Assembly: GCA_043804635.1 (NCBI GenBank)
Contig: JAZDIU010000011.1
Coordinates: 1 to 64,000, forward strand
Direction: 5' to 3'
Source of the DNA: JAZDIU01 sp043804635
Lineage (GTDB): Bacteria > Chloroflexota > Dehalococcoidia > Dehalococcoidales > UBA2162
Length of the DNA: 64,000 nucleotides
The notes under the pieces were generated by a model that searched no databases, was not told where the DNA came from, and saw only the letters and a list, made by a program, of their open reading frames with translations. A program made the position numbers and the translations under genes. Every line of letters starts with the position of its first letter. The stretch's first letter is position 1. Below are positions 48,922 to 55,345 of this stretch, piece by piece.

Positions 48922-49611
48922 ATGCAGTACGGTTGGGTTAAAGACGTTCCGGACTCCCGTGATTTTTCGGCAAAGGATTTAATATTTGCCGCGCCTGCAC
49001 TACCGTCAAAATTTATCGTTGACCCGGGTACGGTAATTTACAATCAGGGGGGCGCGCCGTCGTGTGTCGGTTTCTCCGCGGCTGGTGTTAAAACAGACCA
49101 GGAATTTATTCAGGGTAGGTCGAGAATTACCTTTGACGGAAACTGGTTGTATAAAGAGTGTAAAAAAGCGGATGGAATTCCTGACGCCGCCGGTACTTAT
49201 CCACGTATTGCTCTTAAGGTTCTTCAAAAGCAAGGGATGAAAATAAAGAGCTGGCTTGATATTTTCGGTATTAACAAACCGGATACGCGTTGGTCCATCA
49301 AGGCTTATTACCGTCTTGATTCTGACAGCGATATCGAGTTTATCAAACAGGTTATTTTCCAATATGGTTCTCTTCTTTGTGGGTCATATTGGTATAAGTC
49401 ATGGTCGGGGGCGAGGGAAGTTATGCTAGCCCCGGACGTGTCAATTGGCGGTCACGCTTATCGTATCTCCGGTTGGAACCCCAGCGGTTTTTTGGTCGTG
49501 AATTCCTGGGGGAAAAGCTGGGGTAATAAGGGTGTTTCAATTATGCCATACGATATGTTTATATCGCGGGTTTTGTGGGGAGGTGATGTGTGGAAGGTAA
49601 TTGACAATTAA
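48922..49611 (+). CDS. Papain-like (C1A) cysteine peptidase, 229 aa
   Basis: ATG 48922 follows ATGAGGTAAAT and is the position equivalent to the truncated copy. YNQGGAPSCVGFSAAG carries the catalytic Cys (QGxxxSCxG). IGGHAYRISGWNPSG carries the His and VVNSWGKSWGNKGVSIMP the Asn/Trp region, all in the papain order. No signal peptide or pro-region is obvious. It may process structural proteins, or cleave host surface or competitor proteins. Confidence 0.87.
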   Translation: MQYGWVKDVPDSRDFSAKDLIFAAPALPSKFIVDPGTVIYNQGGAPSCVGFSAAGVKTDQEFIQGRSRITFDGNWLYKECKKADGIPDAAGTYPRIALKVLQKQGMKIKSWLDIFGINKPDTRWSIKAYYRLDSDSDIEFIKQVIFQYGSLLCGSYWYKSWSGAREVMLAPDVSIGGHAYRISGWNPSGFLVVNSWGKSWGNKGVSIMPYDMFISRVLWGGDVWKVIDN

Positions 49612-49623
49612 GGAGTTTGCTTT

Positions 49624-50079
49624 ATGGAACAAGACGACATTAAAGACATCATGAACAGTCTCGGGGAAATTAAGGGTTTTCTTGCTGTACAAGAGAAAGC
49701 AAATACTCGAATTACTTTAGCACTTGTTGGTTTAATAGCGGCACAGATAGGAGTTAAGGTTTTGGGTACACCAATTTTGCTTGATATTGCCACAGCTCTG
49801 GCAATTATTGGTGTAGTGTTGATGGTAGGGGTACTAATACTTGGTTGGCGATTAAAAAAAGCCAAAATGCTATTAACCAAAACCGGATATGCCCTGGGTA
49901 TAGCAATGACTTTTATCACGTTAACGCAAATTTGGGTATATTTTCGTGATTTGGGATTCATAATGACTCCGGACGTTGTTTATTTTGTAAGAATTTTGCA
50001 AAACCTATCTATTATATTTTTTGTTTGGCAATTATTTACCGACCCACACATTTATCATGATATCGAAAAGGAGGGATAA
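49624..50079 (+). CDS. Four-TM membrane protein, 151 aa
   Basis: ATG 49624 follows AAGGAGTTTGCTTT. Hydrophobic segments near residues 31-47, 50-74, 87-107 and 121-136. Small multi-TM proteins beside peptidases can be holins. The helical acidic N-terminus (DDIKDIMNSLGEIKGFLAVQEKANTR) resembles phage holin adaptors, but the call is tentative. Confidence 0.65.
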   Translation: MEQDDIKDIMNSLGEIKGFLAVQEKANTRITLALVGLIAAQIGVKVLGTPILLDIATALAIIGVVLMVGVLILGWRLKKAKMLLTKTGYALGIAMTFITLTQIWVYFRDLGFIMTPDVVYFVRILQNLSIIFFVWQLFTDPHIYHDIEKEG

Positions 50080-50085
50080 AATAAA

Positions 50086-50424
50086 ATGATTAGAATTTAT
50101 TTAGCGTTAGTATCCTGGATAGGTGCTGTTTTATGGGCAATAGCTGGCTTTTGGGCCAGTAAAGAAGCCTGGTCATGGCGGAAATTCGGAGCCACGGTTA
50201 TTCGGGCTTTGTTCGCCGCGGTGATTTGGGCTATTTCATATAATTTGTCGGAAGCAAGCGAAATAGTTTACCTGGCGGCCCTTACTTCAGGGATTGCTTT
50301 TGACGTCGGTATAAACCGTATTGCCGGAGCCGCTGGCAATGGTTCATGGCCGCTTCCCGGGGAAACGTTACCGCCGTCGCCGTCCAGTCTTGACAGTGAT
50401 TCAACGACAAACACTAAACCGTAG
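50086..50424 (+). CDS. Three-TM membrane protein, 112 aa
   Basis: ATG 50086 follows AAGGAGGGATAAAATAAA. Hydrophobic helices near residues 4-24, 37-54 and 62-78, then a Ser/Thr/Pro tail (PLPGETLPPSPSSLDSDS). Size and position suggest a holin-like or virion membrane protein, together with its neighbour. Confidence 0.65.
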   Translation: MIRIYLALVSWIGAVLWAIAGFWASKEAWSWRKFGATVIRALFAAVIWAISYNLSEASEIVYLAALTSGIAFDVGINRIAGAAGNGSWPLPGETLPPSPSSLDSDSTTNTKP

Positions 50425-50432
50425 GAGGATTC

Positions 50433-50726
50433 ATGGCTGTTTACAATGCAAAATACGACTTGAACAAAGATGGTAATGTTGACCAGCTTGACATGGATAT
50501 CTTCCAGAGGTATTTCGGTACCCTTGTTGATGTAAGCGACCCTTTATCGAAGCAATGCGATTTCAACAATGACGGTGTGATAGACGAGATTGACTATTCT
50601 GGCTTGGTTAGGAATGCTACTCCGCCGCCGGTTGCAACCAAACCCTCTTTGTTAAAAGCGGTAGCGCCGGCATTGGTTATCGGTAGTTTATTTGTTGGAG
50701 CCATAATATTCGGGAGAAAACAATGA
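50433..50726 (+). CDS. Dockerin-like membrane protein, 97 aa
   Basis: ATG 50433 follows GTAGGAGGATTC. KYDLNKDGNVDQLDMDIFQRYFG and CDFNNDGVIDEIDYSGLV are two calcium-binding loops with dockerin type I spacing (D-x-N-x-D-G-x-x-D-x-x-D). A proline linker leads to one C-terminal membrane segment (LVIGSLFVGAIIFG). Dockerins bind cohesins in extracellular complexes, and this one would present itself from a membrane. Confidence 0.8.
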   Translation: MAVYNAKYDLNKDGNVDQLDMDIFQRYFGTLVDVSDPLSKQCDFNNDGVIDEIDYSGLVRNATPPPVATKPSLLKAVAPALVIGSLFVGAIIFGRKQ

Positions 50727-51415
50727 AAAAGGAAGAGAGACTATTATTAGGAGCCGTTATAATCGGTATTGGAGTAGGCGGTATTTTCATATTAACTCGT
50801 AAGGCTAAAGCTTCACCTCAAGAGCCACCCGAAATCCCGGTTGAAGTTCCGCCAGTTATTCCACCAATTGAACCTCCGTTTGAAATTCCGCCGGTCGAAT
50901 TATTTTATTTGGTTTCAACCACAGATGGGCACGGGAGATACGCACCCCCGGGGGATAAATATACGGCAGGTTCAACGTTAACACTTGTCGCGACTCCCGA
51001 TACGGATAGCACGTTTGGGAATTGGGTAATAGACGGGAGAATTTTTACCGACAATCCAATTAATCTCAAGATGGACAAGAATCGCTTTGTTACCGTCAAT
51101 TTTGTTAGAAAGGGGAGCGCGTTACCTAAAACTGACATCACTTTACCTGGAGATTCTTCACTGGATACCGTTATCGGATATACAAACAGTGGTTACACTG
51201 TATACCTTACTCAACCCATCATCCCCCCGCCAGGTGTCAGGGTTATAACCGATGAGGCTGGGACGGTTTATGGATACGTCCTTAGAGGAGACTATCCTTA
51301 CACATACTTTTCAGCAAACGGCAATCCCGCAGGTAAAAGGTTGTACCTTGACGGAGTATATTTGAATATGGAGCCTGGTGAAGACGTAGACCAGGGTGGT
51401 TGGTCTGGAGATTAA
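50723..51415 (+). CDS. Membrane-anchored InlB-type B-repeat protein, 230 aa
   Basis: ATG 50723 overlaps the dockerin-like gene by four bases. N-terminal membrane segment (LLLGAVIIGIGVGGIFIL), then a proline/Glu linker (PPEIPVEVPPVIPPIEPPFE), then FYLVSTTDGHGRYAPPGDKYTAGSTLTLVATPD... with NWVIDGR and FVTVNFV, the pattern of divergent InlB B-repeat (bacterial beta-grasp-like) domains. Its C-terminal 80 residues are unique. A surface-presented fibre or spike is likely. Confidence 0.75.
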   Translation: MKKEERLLLGAVIIGIGVGGIFILTRKAKASPQEPPEIPVEVPPVIPPIEPPFEIPPVELFYLVSTTDGHGRYAPPGDKYTAGSTLTLVATPDTDSTFGNWVIDGRIFTDNPINLKMDKNRFVTVNFVRKGSALPKTDITLPGDSSLDTVIGYTNSGYTVYLTQPIIPPPGVRVITDEAGTVYGYVLRGDYPYTYFSANGNPAGKRLYLDGVYLNMEPGEDVDQGGWSGD

Positions 51416-51434
51416 TAACTAAAGGGAGTTAACA

Positions 51435-51908
51435 ATGCCTTACAAAGCTATAGCCGATTGCGTAACTGAAGTCGAGCGTTTACTGGACACTCTTCTTGAG
51501 ATAACCCATGCTCAAAGGCAGATTGACGAGATGTTAATGAGTGACTATCGACATTTGCCGGACGCTTGTATTCCTGAGTTATTCAGGGAGAGTGAAGAGC
51601 CGGCATCAGGAACTTGCGAGCTTACTTCCGAGCAGGTTAAACCGATGTTTCGTAAGCAAAGAGAATGGGCAAAGGCAAGGCTCTCTCAACTCTATGACGA
51701 ATTAAAATTAAGTTCGGTAAATTACGACTTAACATTCAAAGAATATAATGAGATTGACCGCGTTGCCAACTTGATTAAGGAAGAGGCGGAAAGTATAGAC
51801 GTCGACGAAGATTCCGGTCTTGTTGCGCTTACCGGCGTAAACATGCTCGTGTCTTCAGCTATGTTTCAAATGTTTGAAGAGTTCAATGATTGCATGAAGA
51901 GGGAGTAA
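51435..51908 (+). CDS. Helical hypothetical protein, 157 aa
   Basis: ATG 51435 follows AAAGGGAGTTAACA. All-helical, acidic (IADCVTEVERLLDTLLEITHAQRQID, EYNEIDRVANLIKEEAESID). Possibly a scaffold or adaptor. Family unknown. Confidence 0.7.
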   Translation: MPYKAIADCVTEVERLLDTLLEITHAQRQIDEMLMSDYRHLPDACIPELFRESEEPASGTCELTSEQVKPMFRKQREWAKARLSQLYDELKLSSVNYDLTFKEYNEIDRVANLIKEEAESIDVDEDSGLVALTGVNMLVSSAMFQMFEEFNDCMKRE

Positions 51909-51912
51909 ACAA

Positions 51913-52302
51913 ATGGACCTGTTTACGCGTGACTCCGCAGGGAAGTTAGTTCCAAAGAGCTACAAAGACATGGCTTCCGAAAGTCTTGAAAACCTAAAAG
52001 TATTAGCTGTAAAGATTGCCAATGCCCCTCCGGGCTGGGAACCAAGCCTGAACGATAGCAATATGGCTCGTTTAGTTAATGACAGCATTGAGGAAGCTGG
52101 TAAGTGTGAATTTTGGAAACCTATAAATCATCTTCTGTTCATGGCCGAAGAAATAGACGCCCTTTATCGGAAAGCTGGGGACATGGGGCGGAGAGCGGAT
52201 ACGGAAAAGAGATACCGCATTGTGCCAAACCAGATCTGCACCGACACATCGAAGCGCATTATCTCTGGCTGCCAATGCAAGGGCGTCGTTGGAGGTTTCT
52301 GA
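51913..52302 (+). CDS. Helical hypothetical protein, 129 aa
   Basis: ATG 51913 follows AGAGGGAGTAAACA. Helical with a KCEFWKPINHLLFMAEEIDALYRKAGD core. Ends in a Cys-containing tail (SGCQCKGVVGGF) that includes the ribosome-binding site for the ferritin-like gene, overlapping its ATG. Confidence 0.65.
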   Translation: MDLFTRDSAGKLVPKSYKDMASESLENLKVLAVKIANAPPGWEPSLNDSNMARLVNDSIEEAGKCEFWKPINHLLFMAEEIDALYRKAGDMGRRADTEKRYRIVPNQICTDTSKRIISGCQCKGVVGGF

Positions 52303-52610
52303 TGGCCTTTCAAGATCCGTTAGCAGGAATAATGATAGACCGGCCATTAACCGATACCGAGGTTGTGCGGGCTCTTCGTCTTGACCTGGCATCGGAAGAA
52401 GAGGCCATATCGACTTACATGACTCACGTAGATGTTATTAACGACGATTTAACCAGAATGGTTCTTTCTTCCATTGCCGATGAGGAAAGAATTCATGTCG
52501 GAGAGCTACAGATGCTCATTGATATTATTACAGGAACAGAGTTCCAGCAATTAAACAAAGGCATGAAAGAGGTTTCGGAAAAGACCGGCTCCGACAAAAC
52601 GCCACAATGA
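52302..52610 (+). CDS. Ferritin-like protein, 102 aa
   Basis: ATG 52302 follows TTGGAGGTTTCTG. A longer frame upstream has no support. LRLDLASEEEAISTYMTHVDVINDDLTRMVLSSIADEERIHVGELQMLIDIITG gives two long helices with E-E-x-x-x-x-x-Y and E-E-R-x-H-x-G-E-L, iron-ligand spacing like rubrerythrin and encapsulated ferritins. It could be an iron-handling or structural cargo protein. No encapsulin is recognised in the window. The Pro/Thr-rich end is unstructured. Confidence 0.72.
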   Translation: MAFQDPLAGIMIDRPLTDTEVVRALRLDLASEEEAISTYMTHVDVINDDLTRMVLSSIADEERIHVGELQMLIDIITGTEFQQLNKGMKEVSEKTGSDKTPQ

Positions 52611-52641
52611 GCAAGCCTAGTTTAAGCCGGTCGGCTTAAAA

Positions 52642-52657
52642 TATTTCTTGAGAAATA
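52642..52657. repeat. 16-bp dispersed dyad (TG centre)
   Basis: TATTTCTTGAGAAATA, exact, 31 bases after the ferritin-like stop. The next ATG is two bases after it with no Shine-Dalgarno, so the dyad occupies the usual ribosome-binding region. AAGCCG and CGGCTT upstream of it (52624-52638) form a small hairpin. Confidence 0.9.
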
Positions 52658-52659
52658 AA

Positions 52660-52899
52660 ATGTTTAGCATAGCCACTCTTTTGATTCAAAACATCAATAA
52701 TCAATACCAGTTAGGGATGATGGTATTAATGCCGCAATTCGGACAACTGGTATTTGTGCCGATAATTTCTGTTAGCGATATTAACGAATTGCCGGACGCT
52801 GTTTCAGAGCTTATAGATAGCATAACAAATCTTGTTAACTTGAATTGTGATAAACCTACACAGATTCCCGATTATTTGAAAAAGGCATTCGGGGAATAA
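52660..52899 (+). CDS. Small hypothetical protein, 79 aa
   Basis: ATG 52660 is taken as start. The in-frame TTG 52648 lies in the dyad. No Shine-Dalgarno is visible. The product (MFSIATLLIQNINNQYQLGM, FVPIISVSDINELPDAVSELIDSITN) is alpha/beta and soluble. Last gene of the structural/surface block, followed by paired hairpins and a terminator. Confidence 0.6.
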   Translation: MFSIATLLIQNINNQYQLGMMVLMPQFGQLVFVPIISVSDINELPDAVSELIDSITNLVNLNCDKPTQIPDYLKKAFGE

Positions 52900-52904
52900 T
52901 ATTG

Positions 52905-53037
52905 GTAATCAGCCGGTTCAAGAGGCTATGGACTTTTCACCCATAGTCCGCCTGGTTGAAGCCTGACCAGCCAGGCCCCTCCTTTCCCGGCTTTTTATAC
53001 AGCGAGCGTTTTGACTACGCTCGCTCTTTTTTGTCTA
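52905..53037 (+). terminator. Structured 3' end with a strong terminator
   Basis: AGCGAGCG (53001-53008) pairs with CGCTCGCT (53018-53025), followed by CTTTTTTG. Upstream, GCTATGG/CCATAG and CCTGGT/ACCAG-CCAGG pairs (about 52922-52976) suggest a folded segment before it. The composite may be a stable 3' UTR or small RNA. Confidence 0.75.
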
Positions 53038-53069
53038 AAAATATATCTCCATGTTAGTGTTAAAAACCA

Positions 53070-53098
53070 TTGACATGCCTTGTTTTTGAGATTATTAT
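53070..53098 (+). promoter_or_regulatory. Sigma-70-type promoter, twin of the one at 14678
   Basis: TTGACA (53070-53075), 17-base spacer, TATTAT (53093-53098). The sequence around the -35 (AAAACCATTGAC) matches the promoter at 14.68 kb. TGATATAGTATGATAAGGAG follows, leading into the ribosome-binding site of the gene at 53138. Confidence 0.65.
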
Positions 53099-53137
53099 CT
53101 TACCAATCATTCTGATATAGTATGATAAGGAGAATAC

Positions 53138-53356
53138 ATGAAACCCATACAAACCGATTACAATATGTTTACGAGAGCTCCGCGTGGAACCTCTTCTGTC
53201 TTCAAGCTCAAATTCTGGACACCGCAATGCGTAGGGTGTCCTTTATTTTTATTTAAAGACGGTTACGATTATTGTCTTTACGGAAAATTAGCAAAGAAGT
53301 TGATCCACGGCAATCTCGAGCGTCAATGCAGGATTAAAAATAAAGGAATAAGATAA
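53138..53356 (+). CDS. Small Cys-containing basic protein, 72 aa
   Basis: ATG 53138 follows ATAAGGAGAATAC. Basic, with three Cys (PQCVGCPLFLF, DYCLYGK) plus RQCRIKN near the end, consistent with a single zinc or Fe-S site. Family unknown. Confidence 0.7.
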   Translation: MKPIQTDYNMFTRAPRGTSSVFKLKFWTPQCVGCPLFLFKDGYDYCLYGKLAKKLIHGNLERQCRIKNKGIR

Positions 53357-53372
53357 ACGGAGGTAAGTGAAA

Positions 53373-53597
53373 ATGGAAGAAACCAAAAAGTGCTGGTCAT
53401 GTGGCGGTGTAATGGTAATCAAGGACGGGGATCGCGGTAAATTCTACGAGTGTAATAACCAGTTTTGCGGAGCCACCGATACTGTTTTGATTAAAACGGG
53501 AGTGTCGCCCTTAGGAACGCCGGTACAAAGACCCGACGGTATTGGAAAAGGTTCAACGAGGGTCAATACTTCCCGGCCGATAAGGAAAAAGAAATAA
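53373..53597 (+). CDS. Zinc-ribbon protein, 74 aa
   Basis: ATG 53373 is chosen over GTG 53367 because ACGGAGGT (53357-53364) is spaced for it. KCWSCGGVMVIKDGDRGKFYECNNQFCG gives a four-Cys ribbon like topoisomerase C-terminal repeats. The C-terminus is basic (RPIRKKK). Probably nucleic-acid binding. Confidence 0.78.
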   Translation: MEETKKCWSCGGVMVIKDGDRGKFYECNNQFCGATDTVLIKTGVSPLGTPVQRPDGIGKGSTRVNTSRPIRKKK

Positions 53598-53686
53598 TGG
53601 ATATTTTGGTATTCTTTCCTTGGATTTTCTTATTACTTTTTCTTTATTTATGTTGGGCTATAACAAAAACTAGGCGATTTCCTTAG
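53597..53686 (+). CDS. Single-span membrane micropeptide, 29 aa
   Basis: ATG 53597 overlaps the previous stop (TAATG). Nearly all of the peptide is a hydrophobic helix (MDILVFFPWIFLLLFLYLCW) with a short basic tail (KTRRFP). Coupling and composition make a real membrane micropeptide likely. Confidence 0.6.
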   Translation: MDILVFFPWIFLLLFLYLCWAITKTRRFP

Positions 53687-53703
53687 TAAATAAAAGGTGG
53701 CCA

Positions 53704-54063
53704 ATGCCAGTTTGTCCGCATTTATCCTGGATTGCCGAATCTACAGCCGACCGTAACGGTATGGTAACAGAACATTGTTCTAATCCGGGGTGTAATGCTT
53801 CAAGGAAGGTATATGGAAGTTGGGACGCTATAATTAAGGCGGGGAAAATCGGTAATAGAGTTCCAATACGAACCTTTTTCCCCCACCTTGACCACGACAG
53901 TATTAACGATATTATGGCGGAGATAAAAGGAGGGAAAACAATGATAAGGCAGGAGGCTATACCAGCTCCAGGTTTACCAGGCATTGTTGCAAGTCCACCG
54001 GTAGCAACCTCCGCTATGCCATTGCCAATACTTGCAGAGAAAAGAAAAGGAAGAAGACGATAG
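53704..54063 (+). CDS. Cys/His-containing hypothetical protein, 119 aa
   Basis: ATG 53704 follows AAAGGTGGCCA. CPHLSW and EHCSNPGCNASR give a putative C/H zinc site. The rest is helical (FFPHLDHDSINDIMAEIKGGK) with a proline-rich linker and a basic end. Family unknown. Confidence 0.65.
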   Translation: MPVCPHLSWIAESTADRNGMVTEHCSNPGCNASRKVYGSWDAIIKAGKIGNRVPIRTFFPHLDHDSINDIMAEIKGGKTMIRQEAIPAPGLPGIVASPPVATSAMPLPILAEKRKGRRR

Positions 54064-54084
54064 TCAGGCTTCCTTACGGTTTTC

Positions 54085-54417
54085 ATGCGGAAAAACAAGA
54101 ATGCTATCATTAAGGATGTAGTAACCCTTGGAGAGAAAGAAGCAAGAATAAAGTGGAACAACATTCCTGCCTCGACATGGTTTTTGTATGTAAAGAAAGA
54201 GTGGAAAGCAGAGATAGCGGACAGAGGTATCGCACCCGCACCCGCACCGGCTCACCCTAGAATCAAAGCGGTTAAGCCTGATTGTATTGACGAAAAACTA
54301 CCGGGGCCAATAAAACAGATGATAGAAAGCAAGCCGGCATCGCTATCGTTAGAGGAATTCAAGAACTTGCTTATAAAAGGAGCCCATGCTTTCATTGAAG
54401 CAATAAAGGAAGAATAA
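54085..54417 (+). CDS. Small basic hypothetical protein, 110 aa
   Basis: ATG 54085 has no strong ribosome-binding site. N-terminal half basic and aromatic (IKWNNIPASTWFLYVKKEWKAEI), proline linker (APAPAHPRIK), C-terminal helix. The stop (TAATG) overlaps the recombinase start, suggesting an accessory role to it. Confidence 0.6.
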   Translation: MRKNKNAIIKDVVTLGEKEARIKWNNIPASTWFLYVKKEWKAEIADRGIAPAPAPAHPRIKAVKPDCIDEKLPGPIKQMIESKPASLSLEEFKNLLIKGAHAFIEAIKEE

Positions 54418-55328
54418 TGGCAAAGAAAATCATAGAAGAAAATAAAGTTCCAACCAAAGAAGAAATACTGGAAGTTTACTCTACTCGTTTATCGAGTGAA
54501 GGTAGTGTTAGGCAGCAATTACTTCACCGCGCTACTGATTTCCTTGATTATGCGGACGGCAATTATGACCGTGAAACTCTTAACAAGTATTTCGACCACT
54601 TAAAAACAAGGCATAACTACGGTGACGGTAGTCTTAACCACGCTTTCGGGGTACTTAGAACAGTATTCATGCGTAACAAAATGGACTGGCCTTTTAATAG
54701 AGGCGATGCTCCGATAATCAGGGAAAGCGAGATAAACGCTCCCGCCTTGAATCCGATTACTATCAGAAGAATGATAGAGGCGGTCAAGAGAAGCCAGAAT
54801 TTTGACGCAAAAGCCCTGTTAGCCGTTTCCACAACCTACGGTTTGCGAAGACAGGAGCTTATGAATCTCACCGGAGATAATGTTAATATTGGAGACAAGA
54901 CGCTTTTTGTCGCAACTCTTAAACACGGAAGAGAAAAAACTCATTTAATTCCTAACGAAATTGTTCCTTACATAAGACCGTACGATTTCGATGTCTTTCG
55001 TTCCGAGTTTTTCATGGCCCAGCTCTGGTACGAAATGGAATACATGATTAAATTAAAGCATATCGACCGCGTTGGTTTTCATTCTATAAGACGGACCCTC
55101 GATACTCTTCTTCTTCACAATTTCAAGGAAACAGAGGTTAGTTCTTTTTTAAGATGGAAGCAAGCGACTTCCAATAATATGGCATTCAGATACTCAAAAA
55201 CGAAATTTGTTGGGGAGGAAGAAGAGACCACTGAAATTAACAGCGACTCTCTTACCCTCGACCAAAGAATATTCGGAAAAGACGAAAATGGAAATTATTC
55301 CCATCCATTCTTGGGAAGCTGGGTATAA
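54417..55328 (+). CDS. Tyrosine recombinase (XerC/D-like), 303 aa
   Basis: ATG 54417 overlaps the previous stop. N-terminal SAM-like domain (SVRQQLLHRATDFLDYADGNYDRETLNKYFDHL). Catalytic landmarks: the first Arg in TTYGLRRQELMNL, HSIRR (H-x-x-R) near 225, the Trp of LRWKQ taking the second His position, and AFRYSKT with the nucleophilic Tyr. It would catalyse site-specific recombination. No obvious core pair of att sites was found adjacent, but the dispersed dyad family is a candidate substrate. Confidence 0.85.
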   Translation: MAKKIIEENKVPTKEEILEVYSTRLSSEGSVRQQLLHRATDFLDYADGNYDRETLNKYFDHLKTRHNYGDGSLNHAFGVLRTVFMRNKMDWPFNRGDAPIIRESEINAPALNPITIRRMIEAVKRSQNFDAKALLAVSTTYGLRRQELMNLTGDNVNIGDKTLFVATLKHGREKTHLIPNEIVPYIRPYDFDVFRSEFFMAQLWYEMEYMIKLKHIDRVGFHSIRRTLDTLLLHNFKETEVSSFLRWKQATSNNMAFRYSKTKFVGEEEETTEINSDSLTLDQRIFGKDENGNYSHPFLGSWV

Positions 55329-55345
55329 TGCCTTAGGGGTGATTT

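Noticed and set aside
52113..52301. N-terminal extension of the ferritin-like protein
   Set aside because: The frame overlaps the preceding helical gene, lacks a ribosome-binding site, and the GGAGG at about 52291 supports ATG 52302.
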